Shown one piece after another: positions 1-8,564 of a DNA stretch of 64,000 nt (position 1 is the stretch's first letter; each line of letters starts with the position of its first letter). The position numbers and the translations under genes are program-made. The notes beneath the pieces were generated by a model. That model did not search any database, was not told where the DNA came from, and worked only from the letters and a program-made list of their open reading frames with translations. This DNA is from Sulfitobacter brevis (lineage in GTDB: Bacteria; Pseudomonadota; Alphaproteobacteria; Rhodobacterales; Rhodobacteraceae), in NCBI RefSeq assembly GCF_900112755.1, contig NZ_FOMW01000006.1, forward strand, positions 124,001-188,000. The letters are read 5' to 3'.

Positions 1-2
1 GG

Positions 3-239
3 GCAGTGCGTGGATCACAGGTGTCTTTCCGGTTCGAGCAGGGCTACGCTGCGATGCAGGCGGTGATCGACCGCGGCGTGATCGGCGACTTCCGCGCGCC
101 CGACATCATGCGCTTTGGCTTCACGCCGCTTTATATCGACGCGGCCGACGTGAGCGCGGCCGTGGCCATCATCAAAGACGTGATGGACAACGCGTTGTGG
201 GATACCGATAAATACAAAACCCGTTCAAGGGTTACATAG
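3..239 (+). CDS. kynU: Kynureninase, C-terminal part (5' end outside window)
   Basis: This is the last 78 or so residues of a kynureninase, the pyridoxal-phosphate enzyme that cleaves L-kynurenine to anthranilate and L-alanine in cytosolic tryptophan breakdown. The visible sequence RGSQVSFRFEQGYAAMQ followed by RGVIGDFRAPDIMRFGF is the strongly conserved C-terminal signature of bacterial KynU. The frame is open to the left edge, so the true start and the PLP-binding lysine lie outside the window; the GTG at 6 is not a start. The stop at 237-239 is 82 bases before the next gene, a binding protein in the same direction, suggesting a shared catabolic transcript. Confidence 0.88.
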   Translation, partial: AVRGSQVSFRFEQGYAAMQAVIDRGVIGDFRAPDIMRFGFTPLYIDAADVSAAVAIIKDVMDNALWDTDKYKTRSRVT

Positions 240-321
240 AAATTCGCCTGCTGCGGGAGTGGCGGCAGGCGCATCAAGGCGGGCCCGTTTCACGAGGCCC
301 ATCACACCAAGGGAGAGAAGA

Positions 322-1467
322 ATGAAACTGAAATCACTGATAACAGCTGCGGCGATTACCGCGCTTTCGGCGGGCGGCGCGCTGGCTGATGCGCATGGCG
401 GCAAGCTCAAGGTCGGCATGATCACCACCCTGTCGGGCGGCGGCGCTGGTCTTGGCATCGACGTGCGCGACGGCTTTATGCTGGCGATCAAGGGCAACGA
501 CCAGATCGAGGTTGTCACCGAGGACGACCAGCAGAAACCCGATATCGCGGTGCAACTGGCCGACAAGATGATCCAGTCCGAAAAGGTCGATGTGCTGACC
601 GGCATTATCTGGTCCAACCTCGCGATGGCGGTTGTACCTGCGGCCACGGCACAGGGTAAGTTCTACCTCTCGCCAAACGCAGGCCCCTCGGCGCTGGCAG
701 GCAAGGGCTGTAGCCCGCTTTATTTTAACGTCTCATGGCAGAACGACGCCTTCAACGAGGCTGCGGGCGCTTGGGCCAACGAGAACGACATCAAGAAGGT
801 TTTCCTGATGGCGCCGAACTATCCTGCCGGTCAGGATATGATCGCGGGCTTCAAACGCTTCTATAAAGGTGAAGTCGCCGAAGAGGTTTATACCAAGCTC
901 GGCCAGACCGACTATGCCGCCGAGATCGCGCAAATCCGCGCCTCGGATGCCGATACGCTCTATTTCTTCCTACCAGGCGGCATGGGGATTTCCTTTATGA
1001 AGCAATACGCAGGCTCGGGCGTCGAGAAAAACCTGATGGGTCCGGCGTTCAGCTTTGACCAAGGTATTCTAGGCGCGATTGGCGATGCGGCTGTGGGCGT
1101 GAAGAACACCTCGCATTGGTCCAAGGACATCGACAACGAAGCCAACAAGAAGTTCGTCGCCGATTTCCAAGCCGAGTACGACCGTCTGCCCTCGCTCTAT
1201 GCGGCACAGGGGTATGACACAGCATTGCTGCTGGTTTCGGCCATGGGCAAGGCTGACGTGAATGACGCGGCTGCGTTTCAGGCAGCGCTTGAAGAAGCCG
1301 ATTTCGCCTCGGTGCGTGGCAAGTTCAAGTTTGGCCCGAACCACCACCCGATCCAGGACATCTTCATGCGTGAAGTCGTCAAGGAAGGCGACATCGTGAC
1401 CAACAAGATCCTTGGTGTCGCGGCGACAGACCACACCGACGTCTATGGCGCCGAGTGCAAAATGTGA
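322..1467 (+). CDS. ABC transporter substrate-binding protein, branched-chain amino acid type
   Basis: This 381-residue periplasmic binding protein of the Leu/Ile/Val (Peripla_BP_6) family delivers a small solute to the permease encoded just downstream. A typical Sec signal peptide occupies residues 1-22 or so, with a likely cut after ALA before DAHGG. The mature part opens with KLKVGMITTLSGGGAGLG, the standard first beta strand and ligand loop of the family. The start at 322 is chosen because GGGAGAGAAGA lies directly upstream; the frame extends upstream to 259 but that part has no signal peptide. The ligand cannot be read from sequence. The kynU and RidA neighbours suggest an aromatic or tryptophan-derived compound rather than leucine; this is inference. 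Confidence 0.88.
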   Translation: MKLKSLITAAAITALSAGGALADAHGGKLKVGMITTLSGGGAGLGIDVRDGFMLAIKGNDQIEVVTEDDQQKPDIAVQLADKMIQSEKVDVLTGIIWSNLAMAVVPAATAQGKFYLSPNAGPSALAGKGCSPLYFNVSWQNDAFNEAAGAWANENDIKKVFLMAPNYPAGQDMIAGFKRFYKGEVAEEVYTKLGQTDYAAEIAQIRASDADTLYFFLPGGMGISFMKQYAGSGVEKNLMGPAFSFDQGILGAIGDAAVGVKNTSHWSKDIDNEANKKFVADFQAEYDRLPSLYAAQGYDTALLLVSAMGKADVNDAAAFQAALEEADFASVRGKFKFGPNHHPIQDIFMREVVKEGDIVTNKILGVAATDHTDVYGAECKM

Positions 1468-1562
1468 TGTGACCGGCTCCGGCATTTGTGCCGGAGCCAC
1501 CCTTAACGATTAATTCGGGCCATGATCCGGCGCATCCACCGGACAGAGGAACCATTCCCCCC

Positions 1563-2480
1563 ATGTCACCCATTCTTTTTATCGAACAAGTCCTGAACGG
1601 GCTGCAGTCAGGGATCATGTTGTTCCTGATGGCCGCCGGTCTGACCCTTATTTTCGGGGTGATGGGGCTGATCAATCTGGCCCACGGCTCTCTTTATATG
1701 GTTGGCGCTTTCGCAGCGGCGGCTGTGGCGGGCTGGACGGGGTCGTTTGTGCTGGCACTGGCCGGTGCATTGGCGGCTGCGGCGGCGGCGGGCGCTGTGA
1801 TCGAATTGCTGGTGATCCGCAGGCTTTATGACCGCGATCACCTTGATCAGGTACTGGCGACTTTTGCGCTGATCCTCATATTTTCCGAAAGTACACGGTG
1901 GCTCTTCGGCTCTTTCCCGCTTTATCTTGACGTGCCTGCTGCGCTTTCCGGTCCGGTGCGCTTGCCCGGGGGCATTTTGTATCCTGCCTACCGTCTGCTG
2001 ATCATCGCCGTCGGGCTGGTGGTTGCGGCGGGGCTTTTCGCGCTGATTGCCCGCACCCGCATTGGCATCCAGATCCGCGCGGGCGAGGCCGACCGTGAGA
2101 TGATCGGCGCGCTCGGCGTCGATATCTCCAAGCTCTATACATTGGTCTTTGCCCTTGGTGCCGCGCTGGCGGGGTTGGCGGGGGCGCTGGTTGGCGCGAT
2201 CCAGTCGGTGCAGGTCGGGATGGGTGAACCTGTTTTGATCCTTGCCTTTGTGGTGATCGTGATCGGCGGCATCGGCTCTATCAAGGGCGCGTTGGTCGGT
2301 GCCTTGCTGGTCGGGCTGACAGATACGCTTGGCTCGGTGCTGCTGCCGATCTTCTTTTCCAGCTTTTTGGAGCAATCGTCGGCCACCGCCGTGGGCTCGG
2401 CGTTGTCGTCGATGTCGATTTATATTTTGATGGCGGGGGTCTTATTGTTCAAGCCCACCGGCCTGTTCGGGGAGGCATAG
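1563..2480 (+). CDS. ABC transporter permease, LivH type
   Basis: This 305-residue inner-membrane permease belongs to the branched-chain amino acid LivH family and forms half of the transport channel. It is almost wholly hydrophobic with about eight membrane segments. The N-terminal stretch MAAGLTLIFGVMGLINLAHGS is the diagnostic LivH motif, and the cytoplasmic loop for ATPase contact includes RAGEADREMIGALGVD. The ATG at 1563 gives the normal family start; the frame is open upstream to 1488. The gene is separated by 95 bases from the binding-protein gene and by 3 bases from the second permease gene. Confidence 0.88.
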   Translation: MSPILFIEQVLNGLQSGIMLFLMAAGLTLIFGVMGLINLAHGSLYMVGAFAAAAVAGWTGSFVLALAGALAAAAAAGAVIELLVIRRLYDRDHLDQVLATFALILIFSESTRWLFGSFPLYLDVPAALSGPVRLPGGILYPAYRLLIIAVGLVVAAGLFALIARTRIGIQIRAGEADREMIGALGVDISKLYTLVFALGAALAGLAGALVGAIQSVQVGMGEPVLILAFVVIVIGGIGSIKGALVGALLVGLTDTLGSVLLPIFFSSFLEQSSATAVGSALSSMSIYILMAGVLLFKPTGLFGEA

Positions 2481-2483
2481 GCC

Positions 2484-3467
2484 ATGCGGCGTGAAACCTT
2501 GCTGAACATCGTCCTCTTTGCCCTGCTGCCTGCCACCGCGCTGGCCGCATGGATGCTGGACGAACCCTTTATCATCACGTTGGCCACCAAGGCCGCAATC
2601 CTCGCACTGGCGGGGGTCGGGCTGAACATCGCGTTGGGGCTGGGCGGGCTGATCAGCTTTGGCCATGCCGCATTTTTCGGACTGGGCGGCTATGCCATGG
2701 GCATCCTCGCCAGCCACGCGCAAAGCTATGCGCCGCTGATGGAAAGCCCGTTTTTGATTGAAGGCACCAAATCGATGCCGGTGATCTGGCTGGTGGCGAT
2801 TGTGACCAGCGCGCTTGCGGCTTTGGCAATCGGCGCGCTCAGCCTGCGGACCTCGGGCGTCTACTTCATCATGGTGACCTTGGCCTTTGGCCAGATGCTG
2901 TTTTACTTCACCATTTCCTGGCCTGCCTATGGCGGCGAAGATGGCCTGTCGATCTATGTGCGCAATGGCTTTCCGGGGCTCAATACGCTTGATCCGCTGA
3001 CCTTTTTTGGCGTGGCTTTCGCGGTGCTGGCGCTGGTGCTTTGGGGTGCGGGACGGCTGGCGAAATCGGCCTTCGGATTGGCGCTGAGTGCCGCACGGCA
3101 AAACCCCGAGCGGGTCGAGACTGTGGGCCTTGCACCCTATCGTTTGCGGCTGGTGGCTTTCGTGATTTCGGGTGCGATCACCGGATTGGCGGGCGCGCTT
3201 TTTGCCGATCTCAACCGCTTTGTCAGCCCGACGATGTTCAGCTGGCAAACCAGTGGCGAGATCATGGTTTTCGTCATTCTCGGCGGGGTGGGGCGGTTGT
3301 TTGGCCCTGTCGCGGGGGCGGCGCTGTTCATCCTGCTGGAGCATGTCTTGGGCGGCCTTAGCGAATTCTGGCACATTTATCTGGGGCTGATCCTGCTGCT
3401 GGTCGTGCTCTTTGCACGCGGCGGTATCGTCGGCACCATCGCCGGACGGGAGGTGGCGCATGACTGA
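2484..3467 (+). CDS. ABC transporter permease, LivM type
   Basis: This 327-residue membrane protein is the LivM-type second permease subunit. The motif GVGLNIALGLGGLISFGHAAFFGLGGYAMG near residues 38-67 is typical of the family, as is the GAITGLAGALFADLNRFVSPTMF loop in the C-terminal half. The ATG starts 3 bases after the LivH stop, and the 3' end overlaps the start of the ATPase gene by 8 bases, so the subunits are probably translationally coupled. About ten hydrophobic segments are visible. It must pair with the preceding permease to form the pore. Confidence 0.88.
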   Translation: MRRETLLNIVLFALLPATALAAWMLDEPFIITLATKAAILALAGVGLNIALGLGGLISFGHAAFFGLGGYAMGILASHAQSYAPLMESPFLIEGTKSMPVIWLVAIVTSALAALAIGALSLRTSGVYFIMVTLAFGQMLFYFTISWPAYGGEDGLSIYVRNGFPGLNTLDPLTFFGVAFAVLALVLWGAGRLAKSAFGLALSAARQNPERVETVGLAPYRLRLVAFVISGAITGLAGALFADLNRFVSPTMFSWQTSGEIMVFVILGGVGRLFGPVAGAALFILLEHVLGGLSEFWHIYLGLILLLVVLFARGGIVGTIAGREVAHD

Positions 3468-4245
3468 TCCGGTAGGCCAGAACCCGACAGCCGAACCAGC
3501 GATCCTGCAGCTTAAAAATCTGCGCAAAAGCTTTGGTGCGCTCAAGGCGACCGATGATGTCTCGCTGACCCTGCGGCGCGGTGAGATCCATGCGCTAATT
3601 GGGCCGAACGGGGCGGGAAAATCGACGCTGATGCGACAGATCGCAGGCGGCATGAAATCCGATTCCGGCACTGTGCATTTCGCGGGCCATGATGTGACGC
3701 CGCTGTCCACAGTGGCGCGGGCGCGGGCCGGGCTGGGGCGCACCTTCCAGATCTCCTCGCTGGCGATGGAATATACCGTGCTGCAAAACGTGATGCTGGG
3801 GGCTTTGGGCCACGAAGGCGGCGCGATGCGATTTTTCCGCCCCGTCATGGCGCGCACGGACCTTATTGAGCAGGCAATGCAGGCTCTGCAACGCGTGGGT
3901 CTTGAGAATCACGCCGCCAAACGCACTTCCGACCTCAGCCACGGCCAACGCCGACAGCTAGAGGTCGCGGTGGCCCTGACCCTGTCGCCCAAGGTATTCT
4001 TGATGGATGAGCCGATGGCAGGCTTGGGCGCCAGCGGATCAAAACGCATGACCGGCTTTCTCGACGGGCTGCGCAGCGAGGCGCCAATTCTGCTAGTGGA
4101 ACACGACATGGATGCGGTTTTCGCTCTTGCCGACCGGATCAGCGTGCTGGTTTACGGGCGCATCATCGCCAGCGGCACTGCCGAACAGATCAAGGCCGAT
4201 CCGGTGGTCCGCGAAGCCTATCTCGGCGCGGAGGATGTGGCATGA
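3460..4245 (+). CDS. ABC transporter ATP-binding protein, LivG type
   Basis: This 261-residue cytosolic ATPase powers the branched-chain-type transporter. It shows Walker A GPNGAGKST near residue 48, the ABC signature LSHGQRRQLEVA, and Walker B VFLMDEPMAG with the switch histidine in LVEHDMD. The signature is LSHGQ rather than the commoner LSGGQ, a variant seen in LivG proteins. The ATG at 3460 overlaps the permease stop, which argues for this start over the upstream in-frame codon at 3412. The gene ends in a 4-base overlap with the LivF-type partner. Confidence 0.88.
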   Translation: MTDPVGQNPTAEPAILQLKNLRKSFGALKATDDVSLTLRRGEIHALIGPNGAGKSTLMRQIAGGMKSDSGTVHFAGHDVTPLSTVARARAGLGRTFQISSLAMEYTVLQNVMLGALGHEGGAMRFFRPVMARTDLIEQAMQALQRVGLENHAAKRTSDLSHGQRRQLEVAVALTLSPKVFLMDEPMAGLGASGSKRMTGFLDGLRSEAPILLVEHDMDAVFALADRISVLVYGRIIASGTAEQIKADPVVREAYLGAEDVA

Positions 4246-4931
4246 GCTTTCTGACCCTCGACGGGATCACCGCTTCTTACGGCCCGACGCAGGCGCTTTT
4301 TGGTGTCGATCTGACGCTGGAGGCGGGCGAGGTCTGTGCTCTGATGGGGCGCAACGGCATGGGCAAATCCTCCACCATTAAGGTGATTTGCCGCTTGCTG
4401 AAGCACTCCGGCGGGACCTTAACGTTTGACGGCCGCGATATTGCCAGCCTTCCAGCCTACAAGGCCGCGCGTGCGGGGTTGGGGCTGGTGCCTGAGGGGC
4501 GGCGCTGTTTCGGTCCGCTCACGGTGCATGAAAATCTGCACGCCGCCGCCCGCCCGGGCGAGTGGGATTTTGCGCGGGTGTGCAAATTGTTCCCGCGTCT
4601 GGGCGAACGGCGTGATCAGGTTGCCGCCTCGCTTTCAGGCGGTGAACAGCAGATGCTGGCGATTGGCCGTGCGTTGATGACCAACCCGACGCTGCTGATC
4701 CTTGATGAAGCGACCGAGGGGCTTGCGCCCGTCGTGCGGCAGGAGATTTGGGCCGCCGTTGCCTCCCTCAAGCGTGACACTGGCCTGTCGCTGCTGGTGG
4801 TGGATAAATCACTGGCCGAGTTGCGGCAGGTCGCTGACCGCGCCGTGATACTTGAACGTGGTCGGACCGTCTGGGCCGACCGGATGGACGCGCTCGATCG
4901 GGGCGTGGCCGACACATATCTGGGCGTCTGA
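4242..4931 (+). CDS. ABC transporter ATP-binding protein, LivF type
   Basis: This 229-residue ATPase is the LivF partner of the preceding LivG-type subunit. Walker A reads GRNGMGKSS, the signature LSGGEQQMLA is canonical for LivF, and Walker B is LLILDEATEG. The H-loop position carries VVDKSLAEL, so the usual histidine of the switch region is replaced by a lysine; this exchange (EQ/VEQN to VDKS) is common in LivF-like subunits that act mainly in heterodimers. It starts in a 4-base ATGA overlap with the upstream gene and is the last transporter gene of the operon. Confidence 0.87.
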   Translation: MSFLTLDGITASYGPTQALFGVDLTLEAGEVCALMGRNGMGKSSTIKVICRLLKHSGGTLTFDGRDIASLPAYKAARAGLGLVPEGRRCFGPLTVHENLHAAARPGEWDFARVCKLFPRLGERRDQVAASLSGGEQQMLAIGRALMTNPTLLILDEATEGLAPVVRQEIWAAVASLKRDTGLSLLVVDKSLAELRQVADRAVILERGRTVWADRMDALDRGVADTYLGV

Positions 4932-4962
4932 CCCGCTAATTTACCAAAGAAGGAGCCGCATC

Positions 4963-5364
4963 ATGGCGCATCGTACAATTCAACCCGAAGGCTGGCTGCC
5001 CGCCAAAGGATACGCCAATGGCATGCTCAGCGACGACGGGCATCTGTTCGTCGGCGGCCAGATCGGCTGGACCGCCGAACAGAAGTTCGAGGCGCATGAT
5101 TTTATCGGCCAGATGACCCAAGCCCTGCGCAATATCCGCGCTGTTGTCGAGGCTGCCGGCGGCACGCCCGAGGATATCACTCGCCTGACATGGTACGTCA
5201 CCGACAAGGCCGAATACGTCGCCGCACAGGGCGAGGTGGGCCGCGCTTACCGCGAGGTCATGGGGCGGCATTTCCCTGCCATGGCGATGGTTGTGGTCGC
5301 GGGGCTGGTCGAGGATGAGGCGAAGGTCGAAATCGAAGCAGATGCGGTGATTTCTAAAGGGTAA
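4963..5364 (+). CDS. RidA / YjgF-family protein
   Basis: This 133-residue protein belongs to the RidA (YjgF/YER057c) family, small trimeric deaminases that hydrolyse reactive enamines or imines; some members are 2-aminomuconate deaminases. The family core is seen in LFVGGQIGWT, the central TRLTWYVTDKAEYVAA and the C-terminal VVVAGLVEDEAKVEIEADAV. The conserved arginine of classical RidA (the R105 position) appears absent: the region reads AMAMVVVAG, so this is likely a divergent subgroup. AAGGAG precedes the ATG at 4963. Being last in an operon that begins with kynureninase suggests a role in aromatic amine catabolism; that is inferred from position only. Confidence 0.8.
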   Translation: MAHRTIQPEGWLPAKGYANGMLSDDGHLFVGGQIGWTAEQKFEAHDFIGQMTQALRNIRAVVEAAGGTPEDITRLTWYVTDKAEYVAAQGEVGRAYREVMGRHFPAMAMVVVAGLVEDEAKVEIEADAVISKG

Positions 5365-5396
5365 AGATGCCGGGGCGGCACCGGATACCGCCCCCG

Positions 5397-6191
5397 TCAG
5401 CCCCGCCGCAACAACGGTGCCAGCGCGGCTGACAGCGCAAAAAGCCCAGCGGCCAGCGTTACGATGCTTGGCCCCGTGGGGGTATCGAAGGTAAATGATC
5501 CGGCCAACCCGCCCAATGCGGCCACAGCGCCGACTGCAACCGCCCAGAACGCCATCGCCTCGGGCGTGCGGGCAAAGGGGCGGGCGGTGGCGGCAGGGAT
5601 CACCAGCATCGCGGCGATCAGCAACGCGCCGACGACCTTGATCGCGACCGCCACGGTGATTGCCAGCGCCAGCGTCAGGATCAGTTGCTCACGTTTCGGA
5701 TTGCCGCCCGAGGCCGTGGCCAGATCGGGGCTGAGTGTGGCCGAGAGCAGCGCCTGCCAACGCCAGATCAGCAGCAGGGCAACCATCACCGCGCCGCCCC
5801 AGATGGTGATGAGATCGGTCTGCGTCACGGCGAGTATCTCGCCGAACAGATAGGCCTGTAAATCCACCCGCTGCCCCGGCAACAGCGAGACCGCAACCAA
5901 ACCAACCGCCAGTGCGGCATGGGCCAATACGCCAAGCAGGGCATCGGTGCTGACGTGCCGCTCTGACAGGCTGCTGACGATCAGCGCCATCACCAGCGCC
6001 ACGACCAACACACCGGCAAAGACCGGCAGATCGACTGCCAGCGCCAGCGCCACGCCCAGCAACGCGGCATGGCTGGTCGCATCGCCGAAATAGGCCATGC
6101 GCCGCCAGACCACGAAACACCCCAAAGGGGCCGCAGCCAGCGCCACGCCGAGGCCCGCAAGGCCCGCGCGAATTGCGAAATCGTCCAGCAT
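5397..6191 (-). CDS. znuB: Zinc ABC transporter permease ZnuB
   Basis: This 264-residue inner-membrane permease is of the ABC-3 metal transporter family. It opens with LDDFAIRAGLAGLGVALAAAPLGCFVVWRRMAYFGDATSHAALLGVALA, a standard ZnuB N terminus that includes the FGDATSHAALLG motif, and has about eight membrane segments. Its start codon overlaps the stop of znuC by one base, so the two are translationally coupled. The assignment to zinc rather than manganese or iron rests on the adjacent Zur-type regulator and His-rich subunits. Confidence 0.9.
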   Translation of the reverse strand: MLDDFAIRAGLAGLGVALAAAPLGCFVVWRRMAYFGDATSHAALLGVALALAVDLPVFAGVLVVALVMALIVSSLSERHVSTDALLGVLAHAALAVGLVAVSLLPGQRVDLQAYLFGEILAVTQTDLITIWGGAVMVALLLIWRWQALLSATLSPDLATASGGNPKREQLILTLALAITVAVAIKVVGALLIAAMLVIPAATARPFARTPEAMAFWAVAVGAVAALGGLAGSFTFDTPTGPSIVTLAAGLFALSAALAPLLRRG

Positions 6192-6934
6192 CAGTGGCCC
6201 CCGTGGGAATGGTCGTGATCGTGATCCGCGTGATCATGGTCGTGGTGGTGGCGGTACATCGCCAGCGCCCCTTGGGTGCCGGTGCCGAAAAGTGCGCGAT
6301 ATTCCGGCGCGTCGGCGACCACTTCGGGCGTACCCTCGCAGCAGACATGGCCATTAAGGCACAGCACGCGGTCGCTCGCGGCCATCACCACATGCAAATC
6401 ATGGCTGACCATCAGGACGGCAACGCCCGTCGAGGTGCGGACCTCTTCGATCTGGCGGTAGAAGGCGGCGGCACCGGGTTGGTCGAGCCCTTGGGTCGCC
6501 TCATCTAGGATCAGAATATCGGGCTCGCCCAACAAGGCGCGGGCCAGCAAGACGCGCTGGAACTGCCCGCCCGAAAGGTCTGCCATCTGCCGCGCCGCGA
6601 GTTCCGGCACGCCGGCGCGGGCGAGGGCGGCGCTGATTGCCTCGGGCTTGCGGCGCTCCGGCAGGTTGAGAAACCGCTGCACGGTCAGGGGCAGGGTGCT
6701 GTCGATCTGCAGCTTTTGCGGCACATAGCCGATGCGCAGCGCCGGCGCGCGCGTAACTGTCCCCGCAGCAGGGCGCAACGCGCCGATCAGCGCCCGCAGC
6801 AGGCTGGATTTCCCCGAACCATTCGGGCCGACGATGGTGACGATCTCACCGCGATCTATAGCGAAATCAACGTCATGGAGAATGGTTTGCGCAGCGTAGC
6901 GCAGGCTCAAGCCGCGGGTCTCGATCAGGCTCAT
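6191..6934 (-). CDS. znuC: Zinc ABC transporter ATP-binding protein ZnuC with His-rich tail
   Basis: This 247-residue ATPase drives zinc import with ZnuB and ZnuA. Walker A GPNGSGKSS lies near residue 36, the signature is LSGGQFQRVLLARALL, Walker B is ILILDEATQGLD and the H-loop MVSHDLH. The last 22 residues form a His/Asp repeat with twelve histidines (HHHDHDHADHDHDHSHGGH), a possible metal-binding tail on the cytosolic side. The gene starts in a 4-base overlap with the zur stop and ends in a one-base overlap with znuB, so zur-znuC-znuB is one transcription unit. Confidence 0.92.
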   Translation of the reverse strand: MSLIETRGLSLRYAAQTILHDVDFAIDRGEIVTIVGPNGSGKSSLLRALIGALRPAAGTVTRAPALRIGYVPQKLQIDSTLPLTVQRFLNLPERRKPEAISAALARAGVPELAARQMADLSGGQFQRVLLARALLGEPDILILDEATQGLDQPGAAAFYRQIEEVRTSTGVAVLMVSHDLHVVMAASDRVLCLNGHVCCEGTPEVVADAPEYRALFGTGTQGALAMYRHHHDHDHADHDHDHSHGGH

Positions 6935-7410
6935 GGCGCGATTTCCTGACAGGCGGGGCAGAGGCCCTGCGCCTCGACCACTGTGTGTTCAATCTTAAAT
7001 CCCGCATCACGCGCGGCGTCGCCCAGACGGCCCTGCGCGGGGGCGGTATCGGCCTCGGCGACGGAGCGGCAACTGCGGCAGATCAGAAATGCAGGGGTAT
7101 GGTCAGCGCCCAGATGGGCACAGGCGATATAGGCGTTCAGCGCTTCGATCTTATGGGCAAATCCGGCTTTCACCAGAAAGTCGAGCGCGCGGTAGGCGAC
7201 AGGCGGTTGGCTGCCCAAACCTTCCTCGGCCAACACCGCCAGAAGATCATAGGCCCCAAGCGCGCGATGCTCGGCCAGCAGAATCTCGAGCGCACGGCGG
7301 CGCACGGCGGTCAGGCGCAATCCGGTGTCGGCGCAGCTTGCCTCGGCCTTGGCGAGCGTATCGTGGATACATGCGCCGTGATCGTGTTTTTCGAATCCGA
7401 TGGTCTGCAT
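6931..7410 (-). CDS. zur: Zinc uptake regulator Zur (Fur family)
   Basis: This 159-residue DNA-binding repressor senses zinc and shuts down zinc uptake. The Fur-family winged helix is visible in LRLTAVRRRALEILLAEHRALGAYDLL and PPVAYRALDFLVKAGFAHKIE; metal and structural cysteines occur as CRSCRS and CPAC. The N terminus (FEKHDHGACIHDTLAKAE) matches Zur of other alphaproteobacteria. The ATG at 7410 has GGAGAGCGCC upstream; an in-frame upstream codon at 7431 would overlap the operator. It is first in the zur-znuC-znuB operon and divergent from znuA, with a palindromic operator between them. Confidence 0.9.
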   Translation of the reverse strand: MQTIGFEKHDHGACIHDTLAKAEASCADTGLRLTAVRRRALEILLAEHRALGAYDLLAVLAEEGLGSQPPVAYRALDFLVKAGFAHKIEALNAYIACAHLGADHTPAFLICRSCRSVAEADTAPAQGRLGDAARDAGFKIEHTVVEAQGLCPACQEIAP

Positions 7411-7433
7411 GGCGCTCTCCTGAAGTCGCAACT

Positions 7434-7480
7434 TGATATGTTATAACATCTGCAATATCAACTGATACATTATAACAAAA
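7434..7480. promoter_or_regulatory. Zur-type operator region between zur and znuA
   Basis: A perfect 12-bp palindrome ATGTTATAACAT lies at 7438-7449, and a second, imperfect copy GATACATTATAACA lies at 7464-7477, just before the znuA start. This AT-rich ATGTTATA/TATAACAT form is the usual Zur box. One operator region can thus repress both zur-znuCB and znuA when zinc is plentiful. Binding is inferred from motif and position. Confidence 0.75.
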
Positions 7481-7491
7481 AGGCTCTGTCG

Positions 7492-8445
7492 ATGATTCGT
7501 ATATCCGCCCCGCTTATCGTGGCTACCCTCTTTGCCCAAACCGCCCGCGCCGAGGTGCCGCAGGTGGTGACCGACATCGCGCCGGTGCAGGCGTTGGTGG
7601 CGCAGGTGATGGCCGGGGTGGGGGTACCGGAAACGATCATCCCGCCCAATGCCTCCCCGCATGACTATGCGATGCGCCCTTCCGAAGCGCGCAATATGGC
7701 AGGGGCCGATCTGGTCGTTTGGGTCGGGCCTGCGCTGACGCCTTGGTTGGCAGGTCCGTTGGTGGCGCTGTCGGGGGATGCAGTGCATTTGAGCTTGATG
7801 GGATTGCCGGAAACCAAACTTTTGCCGTTCCGCGACGGGGCAGCCTTCGCGGGCCATGCCCATGCAGCGGAGGGCGATGTGCATGTGGAGGAGGGTGGCG
7901 AAACCCATGCGGAGGAGGAGCATGGCGCGGGCTTTGATCCCCATGTCTGGTTGGACCCGCAGAACGCCGCCGCTTGGTTGCCGGTGATCGCGCAGACGCT
8001 GGCCGAGCTTGATCCGGAGAATGCGGCGATCTACCGCGATAATGCCCAAACGGCACAGGCGGATTTGGCGCAGTTGGAGGAGGACATCAGCGCACAACTT
8101 GCCCCGTTTGCGCAGGCACGTTTTATTGTGATGCATGACGCCTACCACTATTTCGAGGCGCGTTTTGGTGTTGAGGCGGTGGGCGCTGTCAGCGAAAGCG
8201 ATGCCACCACCCCGGGCCCTGCGCGGATCACCGAATTGCGGGCCGAACTGGCGCAGGCCAAGGCAGTCTGTGCCTTTGCCGAGCCGCAAATGAATGCCGC
8301 CTTGATGGCAACCGTGACCGAGGGCCAGCAGGTGAACACGGGCATTCTGGACCCTATGGGCACGATCCTGACGGCGGGCCCGTCGCTCTATGGGGGTATG
8401 TTGCGCGGGATGGCCGATAGCATGGCGACCTGTCTTAGCCAGTAG
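7492..8445 (+). CDS. znuA: Zinc ABC transporter substrate-binding protein ZnuA
   Basis: This 317-residue periplasmic zinc-binding protein has a signal peptide ending at about TARAEVP. Family metal ligands are seen in NASPHDYAMRPSEARNMAGAD, in GFDPHVWLDPQNA and in FIVMHDAYHYFEARFGV. Between the first two lies a His/Glu/Asp-rich loop (GHAHAAEGDVHVEEGG and EEEHG) characteristic of ZnuA and thought to collect zinc. The gene is alone, divergent from zur, with the operator copy at 7464-7477 ending about 15 bases before the ATG. Confidence 0.92.
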   Translation: MIRISAPLIVATLFAQTARAEVPQVVTDIAPVQALVAQVMAGVGVPETIIPPNASPHDYAMRPSEARNMAGADLVVWVGPALTPWLAGPLVALSGDAVHLSLMGLPETKLLPFRDGAAFAGHAHAAEGDVHVEEGGETHAEEEHGAGFDPHVWLDPQNAAAWLPVIAQTLAELDPENAAIYRDNAQTAQADLAQLEEDISAQLAPFAQARFIVMHDAYHYFEARFGVEAVGAVSESDATTPGPARITELRAELAQAKAVCAFAEPQMNAALMATVTEGQQVNTGILDPMGTILTAGPSLYGGMLRGMADSMATCLSQ

Positions 8446-8508
8446 CCCTGCCTTGGGCGGCAACCCGACAACAGCCGAAAAACCCTTATACTATACGCCA
8501 AGAAAATA

Positions 8509-8535
8509 GGGCCCCGCCGGAATGAGGCGGGGCCC
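8509..8535. terminator. Bidirectional terminator between znuA and the PhoX gene
   Basis: A 10-bp perfect GC stem (GGGCCCCGCC at 8509-8518 with its complement at 8526-8535) has a 7-base loop. On the minus strand it is followed by TATTTTC, fitting a terminator for the leftward PhoX gene; on the plus strand the U-tract is weak. Confidence 0.65.
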
Positions 8536-8564
8536 GATGCTGTTTCGAAATCGCACGGCTTAAA

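Noticed and set aside
2442-3857. Long antisense open frame (about 471 codons) across livM and livG
   Set aside because: It runs opposite to genes with clear transporter motifs, its translation is low-complexity and basic, and it results from high GC at third positions.
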